Positions 13,135 through 21,779 of a DNA stretch of 64,000 bases are shown piece after piece. The notes below the pieces were generated by a model. That model was not told where the DNA came from. It searched no databases and worked only from the letters and a program-made list of their open reading frames with translations. Made by a program: the position numbers and the translations under genes. Location: contig NZ_SIJB01000013.1 in assembly GCF_009910845.1 (NCBI RefSeq), positions 1-64,000 of the forward strand, given 5' to 3'. How positions within the stretch are numbered: position 1 is the first letter of the stretch; each line of letters begins with the position of its first letter. The stretch is from Chengkuizengella marina (lineage in GTDB: Bacteria > Bacillota > Bacilli > Paenibacillales > KCTC-33759).

Positions 13135-13935
13135 GTGCAGCAAGCGATTGCAATTTTTGATTCAGGTGTTGGTGGTCTTACCGTTGTTAAAGAAATTAAA
13201 CGTCAACTCCCTAAAGAAAAGATCATATATTTTGGAGATACCTCCAGAGCACCTTACGGTCCAAGATCAGCTGAAGAGGTACGATCATATGCACTTCAAA
13301 TAGTCAGTTATTTAATTAAATTTAATCCAAAGATGATAGTCATAGCTTGTAATACTGCCACAGCAGTTGCCTTGGAAGACATTAAAACGATATTACCCAT
13401 ACCTGTAGTTGGTGTGATTCATCCAGGAGTTAGAACTTCCATTAAAAATACAAAAATAGGTTCAATTGGAGTGATTGGAACAGACGGGACAATTAGAAGT
13501 AGAGCTTACCAAGAAGCCATCCATATGATTTCACCAGAAATCAATGTGGTAAGCCAAGCTTGTCCAGCGTTTGTCCCACTCGTTGAAAAAGGATTGTTTA
13601 TGCATCAGGAATCATTGGATATCGTAAGACGATCGCTTGAACCTATCATAAATGAATTCATGGATTGTTTAATCCTGGGTTGTACTCACTATCCTTTTTT
13701 AACCGATCTTATATCTGAAGTTATGGGTCCTGAAGTAAAATTGATTAATTCTGCAGAAGAAACAGCTAGAGAAGTGAGTGCCGTATTATTTGATAGGGGT
13801 CAATTAAATTCAACAATCCATTCATCACCTGAACATGAGTTTTATTGTAGTGGGGACAAGGATCTTTTTCAAAAAATTGCACAGAAGTGGTTAGATGAAT
13901 ATGTAGAAGTGAAACATACTTCATTAGTTAGATAG
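13135..13935 (+). CDS. racE: Glutamate racemase (266 aa)
   Basis: Makes D-glutamate for peptidoglycan. Both catalytic cysteines are visible, in ACNTATAVA (about residue 70) and GCTHYPFL (about 180), with FDSGVGGLTV and YFGDTSRAPYG near the N-terminus. I take the GTG at 13135 (product MQQAIAIFDSGVGG), 8 nt after AAGGAAG; a GTG six codons upstream lacks a site. Next to bdbC and a cell-wall peptidase but with its own terminator. Confidence 0.95.
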   Translation: MQQAIAIFDSGVGGLTVVKEIKRQLPKEKIIYFGDTSRAPYGPRSAEEVRSYALQIVSYLIKFNPKMIVIACNTATAVALEDIKTILPIPVVGVIHPGVRTSIKNTKIGSIGVIGTDGTIRSRAYQEAIHMISPEINVVSQACPAFVPLVEKGLFMHQESLDIVRRSLEPIINEFMDCLILGCTHYPFLTDLISEVMGPEVKLINSAEETAREVSAVLFDRGQLNSTIHSSPEHEFYCSGDKDLFQKIAQKWLDEYVEVKHTSLVR

Positions 13936-13980
13936 ATTTTATGGGAATTTTGTTGAAATTATAGATATAACAATATTGGA

Positions 13981-14025
13981 AACTGTCCAAGTTGATCGAC
14001 TGATCGACTTAAGGATGGTTTTTTT
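13981..14025 (+). terminator. Terminator after glutamate racemase
   Basis: Long imperfect stem from AACTGTCCAAGT to ACTTAAGGATGGTT, with an internal GATCGA repeat and TTTTTT after it. Confidence 0.75.
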
Positions 14026-14131
14026 AATTTAGTAGTTTTTCTATAATTCATTAGAGTCTATGATTTTTTCATGTGACAAGTTATTCATACATAATCATTT
14101 TAGAGGAGATATTTTTGAGGGAGGTTCAGGT

Positions 14132-15331
14132 ATGAGAACGTATGTCGTTCAATCAGGAGATACCTTATCTAGAATAGCCAGAAGGTTTGGAGTTACAGTT
14201 AGTGCTGTTGTTAATGCAAATCCACAGTTAACAAATATGGATTATATTATTCCTGGTCAAGTATTGCAAATACCAAATGCATTAGCTCAATATTATGTGA
14301 TTCAGGCTGGAGACACATTTTATGGAATTTCTCAGAAGTTTAATATTCAAATAAACGATCTTATTTCAGCCAACCCTAATGTTGACCCACAAGGTTTATA
14401 CATTGGTCAAACGATAGTTTTACCGAATAGTTCCGGTAATAGTATTGTCGATACAACATCAGAGTATGGGTACAAAGAGATGGTCGAAGATATCAATGCA
14501 TTAAAAAACAAATATCCTTTTTTAGAAGTGGTTAGTCTTGGAAAAAGTGTAATGGGGAAAGATATTTGGGCGATAAAAATTGGTGAAGGACCAAAAAAAA
14601 TACATTATAATGGATCCTTTCATGCAAATGAATGGATTACAACTGTATTGTTAATGAAATTTATCGAGGACTATGCTAAAGCTTACAGCACCGATGGAAA
14701 TTTAAGAGGATCAGATATGAAGGAGTTGTTTAACAATACTTCATTATGGGTTGTACCGATGGTAAATCCTGATGGTGTCGAGCTTGTGCAAGAAGGTATA
14801 ACAGAGCAACATCCGTATTATAAGCAGCTATTAGAATGGAATAACGGATCTTTCAATTTTAGTGGTTGGAAGTCTAATATTCGTGGTGTTGATTTAAATG
14901 ATCAGTTCCCAGCGAATTGGGAAGAAGAAAAGAATAGACGAGCAGCAACAGGTCCCAGTCCAAGAGATTGGGTTGGTCCATATCCTTTAAGTGAACCTGA
15001 AGCAAAAACCATAGCTGATTTTACAAAAAACACCAATTTTAACATGGTCATAGCTTTCCATACACAAGGTGAGGAGATCTATTGGAATTATCGTGACCTA
15101 GAACCACCTGTTTCAGAACAAATTGCAAATCAGTTTCAATCAGTGAGCGGATATAAGCCGATTAAACTAACAGGTAGTGATGCGGGCTATAAGGATTGGT
15201 TCATCCAAGATTTTAGAAGACCCGGTTTTACCATTGAAGCAGGAAGAGGGATTAATCCTCTCCCCATGACCGATTTCCCTAGAATTTATAATGAAGTGAT
15301 AGGCATCATGATTGAAGGCTTAAAAGTTTAA
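14132..15331 (+). CDS. LysM-anchored M14 gamma-D-glutamyl-diamino acid peptidase (399 aa)
   Basis: Two LysM repeats (about 1-47, TYVVQSGDTLSRIARRFGV; about 50-95, YYVIQAGDTFYGISQKF) followed by an M14 carboxypeptidase domain. Zinc and catalytic residues are visible: HANEW, GVDLNDQFPANW, AFHTQGEEIYW, and the catalytic Glu in FTIEAGRG. This is the layout of Bacillus YqgT and endopeptidase I, which cleave peptidoglycan stem peptides, often in spore peptidoglycan turnover. There is no signal peptide. The ATG at 14132 follows GAGGGAGG; 24 upstream codons are excluded. Its end overlaps the convergent HxlR gene by 4 bp. Confidence 0.93.
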   Translation: MRTYVVQSGDTLSRIARRFGVTVSAVVNANPQLTNMDYIIPGQVLQIPNALAQYYVIQAGDTFYGISQKFNIQINDLISANPNVDPQGLYIGQTIVLPNSSGNSIVDTTSEYGYKEMVEDINALKNKYPFLEVVSLGKSVMGKDIWAIKIGEGPKKIHYNGSFHANEWITTVLLMKFIEDYAKAYSTDGNLRGSDMKELFNNTSLWVVPMVNPDGVELVQEGITEQHPYYKQLLEWNNGSFNFSGWKSNIRGVDLNDQFPANWEEEKNRRAATGPSPRDWVGPYPLSEPEAKTIADFTKNTNFNMVIAFHTQGEEIYWNYRDLEPPVSEQIANQFQSVSGYKPIKLTGSDAGYKDWFIQDFRRPGFTIEAGRGINPLPMTDFPRIYNEVIGIMIEGLKV

Positions 15332-15693
15332 GTCCATTTCGCTGCCCATAACTTCATTTGTTTGATAATGGGATGTAAATCCTGACCTTTTGGAGTGAGG
15401 GAATATTCTACAGTTACTGGTACAGTTGGAATGGCATGACGTTCTAAAACACCTTGCTCTTCTAAATGTCTTAATGTATTTGTTAAAGACTTTGGACTTA
15501 TTCCTTGAATGCTTTTTTGTAATTCACCAAATCTTTTTTTTCCGCAAAATAGTTCTCTTAATACTAAAAAAGACCATTTCCCTCCTACTGCATCGATCGT
15601 TTTTTCAATTGAACATTCAATATGGACAGGATCATTCGGAATGTAATTTTTTTTAGTTTTTTTAGTTTTTTCTTTTGAAATCAATGTGGACAT
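15328..15693 (-). CDS. HxlR-family transcriptional regulator (121 aa)
   Basis: Winged helix of the HxlR type: CSIEKTIDAVGGKWSFLVLRELFCGKKRFGELQKSIQGISPKSLTNTLRHLEEQGVLER, with the usual Cys before the first helix (residue about 28), a possible thiol sensor. HxlR relatives respond to reactive aldehydes, quinones or thiol stress and often control a divergent oxidoreductase, as here with the aldo/keto reductase. The first 20 residues are an unusual Lys/Thr-rich extension (KEKTKKTKKNY). Confidence 0.9.
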   Translation of the reverse strand: MSTLISKEKTKKTKKNYIPNDPVHIECSIEKTIDAVGGKWSFLVLRELFCGKKRFGELQKSIQGISPKSLTNTLRHLEEQGVLERHAIPTVPVTVEYSLTPKGQDLHPIIKQMKLWAAKWT

Positions 15694-15712
15694 CTCCCTA
15701 GATCAATTCAAT

Positions 15713-15833
15713 ATACTTACTATAAATAAGATAGTTAATTAAAAATAAGTAATAATATAAAAATAAATTCACTACTTTCCATATTAAAGAATAAAGACTA
15801 AAATAGCAATGAGTAGTTTAAAATACTTACTAT
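15713..15833. promoter_or_regulatory. Paired ATACTTACTAT boxes, candidate HxlR operators
   Basis: An identical 11-mer ATACTTACTAT occurs at 15713-15723 and 15823-15833, flanking the divergent promoter region. Their 110-bp spacing, one near each gene, fits dual regulation. Confidence 0.55.
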
Positions 15834-15884
15834 GATATTATTATTTAAACTATTGATAGCTGAGTAAATAAGGAGGAGAATGAA

Positions 15885-16832
15885 TTGAAATATCGTCGTT
15901 TAGGTAAAGCTGGTATAAAAGTTAGTGAAATAGGTTTAGGTAGTTGGTTAACCTATGGAGGTTCAGTGGGAGATAATAATGCAGAAGCAATTGTAGATAG
16001 AGCATATGAATTAGGAATTAACTTTTTTGATACTGCTAACGCTTATTATAATGGGGCAGCTGAAGAAGTAGTAGGAAAAGCATTAAGTAAATATCCTCGT
16101 CATTCCTATGTCTTAGCTACTAAAGTATTTTTCCCAATGGGAGAAGGTCCAAATGATAATGGTTTATCTCGTAAACATATTATGGAACAGTGTGATGCAA
16201 GTTTAAAAAGATTAGGTGTAGATTATATAGATATGTATCAATGTCATCGTTATGATCCTGAAACTCCACTTGAAGAAACATTACGTGCATTGGATGATTT
16301 AGTTTCACAAGGAAAGATACTATATTCAGGTGTAAGTGAGTGGAGCGCAGTTCAATTAAATGATGCTGTTCGTTTATCTCAAAAATTTAATTTAGATCAA
16401 ATCGCATCTAATCAACCTTTATACAATATGTTCCATCGTGACATTGAGAAAGAAATCATTCCATTATCCGAACAAGAGGGAATTGGTCAAGTTGTATTTT
16501 CTCCTCTAGCTCAAGGTGTTTTAACTGGTAAATATAAACCAGGTGCACCATTACCAGAAGGTTCAAGAGCCACAGATCCTAAGTCTAATATGTGGATGGA
16601 ATATGTATTAAAAGAAGAACAGCTGCAGAAGGTTGAAAAACTAAAGGTAATTGCTGAACGAAATGAGATAAGCGTTGCTCAACTAGCTCTTGCTTGGATT
16701 TTACGTTTAGATAACATTTCAAGCTGTATAGTGGGTGCCTCTAGACCTGACCAAGTAAATGAAAATGTAAAAGGTTCTGGCGTAGTTTTATCCTCTGAAG
16801 ACTTGCAAGAAATTGAAGATATCTTAGCATAA
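15885..16832 (+). CDS. Aldo/keto reductase (315 aa)
   Basis: NADPH-dependent aldo/keto reductase of the K+ channel beta-subunit/YhdN class. The catalytic tetrad is seen as Asp in FFDTANAYYNG, Tyr in the same motif, Lys in LATKVFFP and His in YQCHRYDP. The C-terminal cofactor loop is CIVGASRPDQVNENV. A TTG start is used because the overlapping ATG runs into a stop; GGAGGAGAATGAA precedes it. It probably detoxifies aldehydes under control of the divergent HxlR regulator. Full family length. Confidence 0.93.
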   Translation: MKYRRLGKAGIKVSEIGLGSWLTYGGSVGDNNAEAIVDRAYELGINFFDTANAYYNGAAEEVVGKALSKYPRHSYVLATKVFFPMGEGPNDNGLSRKHIMEQCDASLKRLGVDYIDMYQCHRYDPETPLEETLRALDDLVSQGKILYSGVSEWSAVQLNDAVRLSQKFNLDQIASNQPLYNMFHRDIEKEIIPLSEQEGIGQVVFSPLAQGVLTGKYKPGAPLPEGSRATDPKSNMWMEYVLKEEQLQKVEKLKVIAERNEISVAQLALAWILRLDNISSCIVGASRPDQVNENVKGSGVVLSSEDLQEIEDILA

Positions 16833-16909
16833 TCATTGATTTATGATAAACCTTTCATTACAATAAGTACAGGTTATATGCTGAACTTATTGAAAGGATT
16901 TTTCATAAA

Positions 16910-17131
16910 ATGCCAAATACCATTCAAGTTTGTGATAAATGTAAACATATGAAAATGAAGACAATCATGCCTAAGTTAAAAAAAATAGCACCAGATGCAA
17001 CAATTAACGTAGGTTGTAAATCATATTGTGGACCATGTACCCGCAGTGCATTTATTTTTATTAATGGAAGATATGTGACGGGTAAAGACGAAGATCAAGC
17101 AATTGAAAAAGCGAAAAAATATGTGAAATGA
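16910..17131 (+). CDS. DUF1450 protein (73 aa)
   Basis: Small cytoplasmic protein of the DUF1450/YuzB family, with four cysteines: CDKCKHM near the start and GCKSYCGPC in the middle, then SAFIFINGRYVTGKDEDQAIEKAKKY. The layout recalls a thioredoxin-like small fold of unknown function. ATG preceded by AAAGGATTTTTCATAAA. Followed by a strong terminator; monocistronic. Confidence 0.82.
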   Translation: MPNTIQVCDKCKHMKMKTIMPKLKKIAPDATINVGCKSYCGPCTRSAFIFINGRYVTGKDEDQAIEKAKKYVK

Positions 17132-17154
17132 ATTCTGTATTTTTACGAATGAAT

Positions 17155-17189
17155 AAAAGCCTCAGAATATAAAACATCTGAGGCTTTTT
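17155..17189 (+). terminator. Terminator after DUF1450
   Basis: AAAAGCCTCAGA...TCTGAGGCTTTTT, 12-bp stem with T-run. Confidence 0.9.
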
Positions 17190-17244
17190 ATTTGTAGTGC
17201 TAGGGATATCCTTCAAAGATTTGCTTTGTTTTTATGGGTAAATC

Positions 17245-18162
17245 TTAAACCTTTAATTCAGAATGGTGAGTATTTGATTTTTCCACTTGAATTGTAACAT
17301 GATCTATATTAAATTCTTTTTCAAGCAATTCTATTGCTTCTTGTAATAACTCCTGTTCATTTTTTGCATCTTCAACTACAACATGACATGTTAGTGCATG
17401 AAAATTAGACGTTATCGTCCAAATGTGTAGATCATGAACGTTTTTAACTCCTTCTAATTTCATCAAAGTATTGTTTACTTTATCATATTCAATTGTAGTT
17501 GGAGTTCCTTCCATTAAAATATGAATAGCATGTTTTATAATTCCCCAAGCACTTTTTAGGATGAGAATAGCTACAATCACACTGATAATGGGATCTGCTA
17601 CATACCATCCAAATACTAACATAATGAATCCAGCAACTATAGCTCCAACAGATCCCATTGCGTCTCCTATTATGTGCAAATAAGCGCTTCGAACATTTAT
17701 GTTTTCTTTAACATCACCTTTTCTCATTAGTACCCAGGCACTCATTATATTGGCTAGTAATCCAATCGTTGCAATGATCATCATAGATCCACTTGCAACA
17801 GTAGGAGGCTCCCAAAAACGTCCATAAGCTTCATAAATAATAAAACCAGCAATAATAAATAAGGTCACTCCATTAAATAAAGCGGCTAGTATTTCAAATC
17901 GATGAAATCCATAAGTTTTACTGGAACGAACAGGTTTGGTTGCGATCCACATTGCAGCAAGACTCAAAGCGAGTGATGCGGCATCACTTAACATATGACC
18001 AGAATCTGAAAGTAATGCGAGACTATTTGTGATTAATCCTCCAAAAAACTCCAAAAGCATAATGGTACTTGTAATAATTAAAGCGATGGACAATCCTTTT
18101 TTATTATTAGATGTATGTTGATGATTACTGTGATTATGAGTGTGATTTTGATGTGTGTGCAT
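17245..18162 (-). CDS. Cation diffusion facilitator, Zn2+/Co2+/Cd2+ exporter (305 aa)
   Basis: CDF antiporter of the CzcD/ZitB type. It has a His-rich cytoplasmic N-terminus (MHTHQNHTHNHSNHQHTS), six membrane segments, and the metal-site motifs LSDSGHMLSDA in TM2 and HIIGDAMGS in TM5. A C-terminal dimer domain follows (VNNTLMKLEGVKNVHDLHIW). It pumps divalent metals out against protons. A perfect 20-bp inverted repeat upstream looks like an ArsR/CzrA-type operator, so zinc-induced expression is likely. Monocistronic, minus strand. Confidence 0.94.
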   Translation of the reverse strand: MHTHQNHTHNHSNHQHTSNNKKGLSIALIITSTIMLLEFFGGLITNSLALLSDSGHMLSDAASLALSLAAMWIATKPVRSSKTYGFHRFEILAALFNGVTLFIIAGFIIYEAYGRFWEPPTVASGSMMIIATIGLLANIMSAWVLMRKGDVKENINVRSAYLHIIGDAMGSVGAIVAGFIMLVFGWYVADPIISVIVAILILKSAWGIIKHAIHILMEGTPTTIEYDKVNNTLMKLEGVKNVHDLHIWTITSNFHALTCHVVVEDAKNEQELLQEAIELLEKEFNIDHVTIQVEKSNTHHSELKV

Positions 18163-18180
18163 GTATGACTTCCCTCCTAA

Positions 18181-18228
18181 TAGCTTATATTAATATATGA
18201 ACATATACTCATATATTAATATAAGCTA
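18181..18228. promoter_or_regulatory. Perfect 20-bp inverted repeat, ArsR/CzrA-like operator
   Basis: TAGCTTATATTAATATATGA, 8 nt, then its exact reverse complement. The core TATGA-acatatac-TCATA resembles the CzrA/SmtB-type metal-repressor site TGAA-N6-TTCA. Located just before the CDF exporter. Confidence 0.75.
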
Positions 18229-18340
18229 AATCCATCTTAAATTCAAGTATTAATTATGTATTTATTTTTGCCAAGTTACTATTTATTTCATACGTTATTT
18301 CATAAAATTAAGCTTAAATTGAATAGTATTAAAATTGAAA

Positions 18341-18368
18341 AACCCTTTGATTTTTGAATCAAAGGGTT
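18341..18368 (-). terminator. Terminator of the metS-NSS operon
   Basis: AACCCTTTGATT / AATCAAAGGGTT, perfect 12-bp stem with a T-run on the minus strand. Confidence 0.9.
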
Positions 18369-18388
18369 AGAATAAAAATTAATTAAAG

Positions 18389-18490
18389 TTATTTTTTTTG
18401 TTTTCTTAATGCAATGGAGATGGTTAAGGCTGCTCCGCCCCAAAGCAATACAGCTCCAAAAACCATCATGGTAATCGCTCCTGCGCTCAT
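18389..18490 (-). CDS. metS: MetS-type small subunit of NSS transporter (33 aa)
   Basis: A 33-residue single-pass membrane peptide (MSAGAITMMVFGAVLLWGGAA, then LTISIALRKQKK) with GGAGG 7 nt before its ATG. It sits 12 bp after the NSS transporter gene. This is the form and position of MetS, the small subunit paired with MetP-like methionine/alanine importers in Corynebacterium and Bacillus. It is too short for routine gene calling. Confidence 0.85.
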   Translation of the reverse strand: MSAGAITMMVFGAVLLWGGAALTISIALRKQKK

Positions 18491-18502
18491 TAGCGAACCT
18501 CC

Positions 18503-20047
18503 TTACTTTGTAACAGATTTAGTTTTAGGTATTCTTTCTTCCTGATTATCTTTCCATTGTAAATTGCTCATTATTACTGCAACAATGAGCATAATGAGTA
18601 AAGCACCCCAACCAAAAATTAAGATAACTGGTAATGGTAATCCTCCGTATAATCCAGTTGATTCACTTATAATGTTTAAGATAATCATATAACCTAACAT
18701 GATAGGTGTAACTATTTTAATCATAATGTCCCACCAGTAACCTATTTTAAAATCAGATACTAAGTTATTTTCTTCTCTAATTGTAGCTACTTTAATGAAC
18801 CAACCTAGTAAAATTAATTCCAAGAAACCGGAAATTGCGATTCCAAAACTATTAATAAAATGATCCAAAGTATCAAAGAAATATAAACCAGTGCCTGTAA
18901 TAAAGATCATACTAATTAAAAACCCAATTATACAAATCCATAATGTTGCTTTTGTACGAGAAACTTTAAGTTTATCTGTAATTGATGAAACAACAACTTC
19001 AACTATTGAAATTGCTGATGTGAATCCTGCAATTACAAGCGTCATAAAGAAAAGTACACCAAAAAACGCATTAAAAGCTGGGAACTCGGATATAATTGTT
19101 GGAAATGCAACAAAAGCTAAGCCAAGTCCACCACTTACTACATCTGCAACATCAGAGCCTGACTGATTTGCCATGAATCCTAATGCTGCAAAAACTCCAA
19201 TAGCTGCTAGAAAGGAAAAACCACTGTTAGAAAATGCTGTGATGAATGCACTATTATTTACGTCTTTCTCTTTTGGTAAGTAACTAGAATATGTAATCAT
19301 AATTGCGAATGCTATAGATAAACTAAAGAATATTTGCCCGTATGCTGCAATCCATACTTGATCCCAATCTGGATTATCTCCACCTAAGAAGGAAGGCAAA
19401 ATATGTGCAAAATCAGGTGTGAATAAGTGATTAAGTCCATCTAAAGCACCTGGTAATGTAATTGCTCTAAGTACAATAATAACCATTAAAACTAACAGGA
19501 TAGGCATGAAAATAAGACTTAATTTTTCAATCCCTTTTTTAATTCCTCTCGATATAGTGAAAAAGAGTAATGCCCATACTATAATAAGCGGAATGAAAAT
19601 TTGCCACTGAATGCCACCGAGATTTAACCCACTTGGAGCAGTAGCATTTAAATATTCGCCAAAAAAGTATGATTCCGTATCATCCCCCCATTTTAAATTA
19701 AATGAGAAAATTGTATAATTGATTGCCCAAGCGATTACAACGGAATAGAAAGTTATGATTCCAAAAGACAAGAAGGTTTGAAACCAGCCCAACCATTCGA
19801 AACGTTTTGAAAGTCTACTAAATGATAATGGAGCCGATCCACGTTTTGATCTACCAACACCAAATTCTAGTATTAGTATAGGAATACCTGCTGTCAGGAG
19901 TGCAAAGAAGTATGGGATTAGAAATGCTCCTCCTCCATTTTCATATGCCACATAAGGGAAACGCCAAATGTTACCTAATCCAATGGCAGATCCTATTGCT
20001 GCTAATATAAAACCAACGCGTGATCCCCATTGTTCACGATTTTCCAT
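18503..20047 (-). CDS. NSS-family Na+-dependent transporter, MetP-like (514 aa)
   Basis: Sodium:neurotransmitter symporter family. The TM1 signature AAIGSAIGLGNIWRFPYVAYENGGGAFLIPYF (residues about 16-47) holds the Na+ and substrate sites, and about 12 membrane segments follow. Paired with the small MetS subunit downstream, it probably imports methionine or another neutral amino acid. AAAGGAGG precedes the ATG by 9 nt. The operon ends in a strong terminator. Confidence 0.93.
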   Translation of the reverse strand: MENREQWGSRVGFILAAIGSAIGLGNIWRFPYVAYENGGGAFLIPYFFALLTAGIPILILEFGVGRSKRGSAPLSFSRLSKRFEWLGWFQTFLSFGIITFYSVVIAWAINYTIFSFNLKWGDDTESYFFGEYLNATAPSGLNLGGIQWQIFIPLIIVWALLFFTISRGIKKGIEKLSLIFMPILLVLMVIIVLRAITLPGALDGLNHLFTPDFAHILPSFLGGDNPDWDQVWIAAYGQIFFSLSIAFAIMITYSSYLPKEKDVNNSAFITAFSNSGFSFLAAIGVFAALGFMANQSGSDVADVVSGGLGLAFVAFPTIISEFPAFNAFFGVLFFMTLVIAGFTSAISIVEVVVSSITDKLKVSRTKATLWICIIGFLISMIFITGTGLYFFDTLDHFINSFGIAISGFLELILLGWFIKVATIREENNLVSDFKIGYWWDIMIKIVTPIMLGYMIILNIISESTGLYGGLPLPVILIFGWGALLIMLIVAVIMSNLQWKDNQEERIPKTKSVTK

Positions 20048-20400
20048 TCATCAATTCCTCCTTTATAAATTTATTTAATTTTTTCACAGTTAGCACCTAG
20101 TGTCAATGACTTTTTTCACAATTTCTTCACAAAATGTTCACAATCCTATCACTAGTTTATGTGTAGGTACTAATAATCATGCCTGTAATTCTTTTGAATG
20201 ATGAATCTGAAACTATAGATTCAATTCAATAGCAACTTTGATTCTATTGAACTATTCCAAAATAAGGAAGGAACTATATTCTTTAAAAGGAAATATATGT
20301 CGAAAGTCGTGGAATAAGGTGGAAATTTTGGTAATTTTGATGGATATTCAAACTGAATTCAATCAGGATATGATTATTTCAGAACAACGCATCGATCATG
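20048..20400. other. Gap between NSS transporter and riboswitch
   Basis: No gene seen. It must hold the leftward promoter of the NSS operon and the rightward promoter of the pilus leader; I could not place either with confidence. Confidence 0.4.
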
Positions 20401-20521
20401 AGTGAAATCTTCTGAGACTTAAAGACAAGGGCAAATCTGGTGAAAATCAGTGGCGCAAAGCTATAGGGGCTAAAGTGGTGACACTATGCTAGCCAGTTGC
20501 CGAAAATTAGCGGATTTCATT
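20401..20521 (+). promoter_or_regulatory. Cyclic di-GMP-I (GEMM) riboswitch
   Basis: Contains the conserved aptamer blocks in order: AGGGCAAA (20428), a P2 hairpin with GAAA-type loop, CGCAAAGC (20454), GGGGCTAAAG (20466), then GCTAGCCAGTTGCCGA (20488). The ends close as TGAAATC (20403-20409) with GATTTCA (20513-20519). It lies about 55 nt before the first gene of the Tad pilus locus. The expression platform is unclear: a short CTAC/GTAG hairpin precedes the ribosome site, so translational or anti-termination control are both possible. Confidence 0.88.
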
Positions 20522-20577
20522 CAATATCCTACTTTCGGTAGAACATTGGGTAATATTCATAGAGGAGGTGATAAGAA

Positions 20578-20925
20578 ATGAGGGTTATCAATCAAGGAAA
20601 TGATGTTGTCATTGCTAAACAAGTTCGATCGGCCCATACTTTTTTTTCTAGGCTTAAAGGACTTATGTTTAAAAAACATTTTTTTCATGATGATGCTCTT
20701 CATATTACACCCTGTTCCCAAATACATACATATTTTATGAAATTTCCAATCGATGTTGTTTATCTTAATGTGGATTTTAAAGTTGTGGGAATTGAACAAA
20801 ATTTATCTCCATGGAAATTGGGGAAAAAATTCAAACACGTAAAATCCGTCATTGAGCTTCCTCCAGGATCTGTTAAAAAGACAGGATTAAACACTGGAGA
20901 TACCATTTATTTTAAAAAAAATTAA
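20578..20925 (+). CDS. DUF192 protein (115 aa)
   Basis: DUF192 family, recognised by RLKGLMFKKHF, the segment DALHITPCSQIHTYFMKFPIDVVYL (residues about 41-65) and the closing ELPPGSVKKTGLNTGDTI. Function is unknown, but DUF192 genes often neighbour flp/tad pilus loci. It is the first gene after the c-di-GMP riboswitch, with GAGGAGGTGATAAGAA before the ATG, and lies 13 bp before flp. Confidence 0.88.
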   Translation: MRVINQGNDVVIAKQVRSAHTFFSRLKGLMFKKHFFHDDALHITPCSQIHTYFMKFPIDVVYLNVDFKVVGIEQNLSPWKLGKKFKHVKSVIELPPGSVKKTGLNTGDTIYFKKN

Positions 20926-20938
20926 AGGAGTGTTTTTC

Positions 20939-21112
20939 ATGTTAAAAAACAAATTAGTAGGTTTAGTTAAAGAGGAAAAAGGACAAGGTTTAACTGAGTA
21001 TGGTTTGGTGTTAGGTATTATTGCTGTAGCTGTTGTTGCTACTATTGGTTTATTTAGAGATGAAATAGTAGCAATGTACGACTCTGCATTAGCTGATCTT
21101 CAAAGTAGATAA
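20939..21112 (+). CDS. flp: Flp-family type IVb major pilin (57 aa)
   Basis: Short pilin with a class III leader: KEEKGQG then LTEYGLVLGIIAVAVVATIGLF. Cleavage by the CpaA peptidase after the Gly would leave a mature pilin of about 38 residues with the invariant Glu at +3 and Tyr at +4. AAGGAG lies 8 nt before the ATG at 20939; three upstream codons are excluded. A hairpin follows, which would let the pilin be made in excess over the assembly machine. Confidence 0.95.
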   Translation: MLKNKLVGLVKEEKGQGLTEYGLVLGIIAVAVVATIGLFRDEIVAMYDSALADLQSR

Positions 21113-21139
21113 TTAAATCAACATTTCTATAAATTATCT

Positions 21140-21168
21140 AGAGGGCCAACGATATCTGTTGACCCTCT
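21140..21168 (+). terminator. Hairpin after flp (partial terminator)
   Basis: AGAGGGCCAAC...GTTGACCCTCT stem with one mismatch and no good T-run, placed between the pilin gene and the assembly genes. Confidence 0.6.
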
Positions 21169-21264
21169 CCCTATTAACAAATAAGAAAAAAAAATTTAAA
21201 TATTTTAAAAATAATTTTTTACGCTTATTAGTGAAAAATATTCACTTTGAAAGAGGCGTTATGA

Positions 21265-21774
21265 ATGTATTTAAATATATGTTTAATCGTAATTTTAATC
21301 ATTAGTGTAATTACGGATTTGAAAAGTAGGAAAATTTATAACGTCGTTATATTTCCAGGTATATTATTAGCCTTTTTCTCCCATTTAATATCAGGTGGTT
21401 TACAACCCTTTTTCTACTCCCTATTGAGTTGTTTAGTGGGATTATTGATCTTATTAATCCCATATTTTATGGGTGGTATGGGAGCAGGTGATGTTAAATT
21501 ACTAGCATTAGTTGGAGCTTTTAAAGGCATTACTTTTGTTTTTTTTACAGCTATTTACATGAGTATCATTGGTGCAGTATTATCTCTTATTGTCCTCTTG
21601 CTTAAAAAAGGAGCAAAACAAAAACTTAAGTTCTTTTTTTATTTTTTATATGGATGGAAAAATGGAGTACGCATCCCATTAAGTTTTCAAAAAAATTCTA
21701 TTTCTGGAACAGTACCATATGGATTGGCTATCGCGGGCGGTGTAGTGTGGAATTGGATTAAGGGAGGGATCTAA
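21265..21774 (+). CDS. cpaA: Prepilin peptidase CpaA/TadV (169 aa)
   Basis: Membrane aspartyl peptidase of the A24 family. The first catalytic Asp is in VITDLKSRKIYN (residue about 21) and the second in the GxGD motif MGGMGAGDVKLLALVGA (about 72). It has about five membrane segments and lacks the cytoplasmic domain of PilD, as is usual for CpaA. It matures Flp and the TadE/TadG pseudopilins. AGAGG lies 8 nt before the ATG. Confidence 0.93.
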   Translation: MYLNICLIVILIISVITDLKSRKIYNVVIFPGILLAFFSHLISGGLQPFFYSLLSCLVGLLILLIPYFMGGMGAGDVKLLALVGAFKGITFVFFTAIYMSIIGAVLSLIVLLLKKGAKQKLKFFFYFLYGWKNGVRIPLSFQKNSISGTVPYGLAIAGGVVWNWIKGGI

Positions 21775-21779
21775 TCAAA

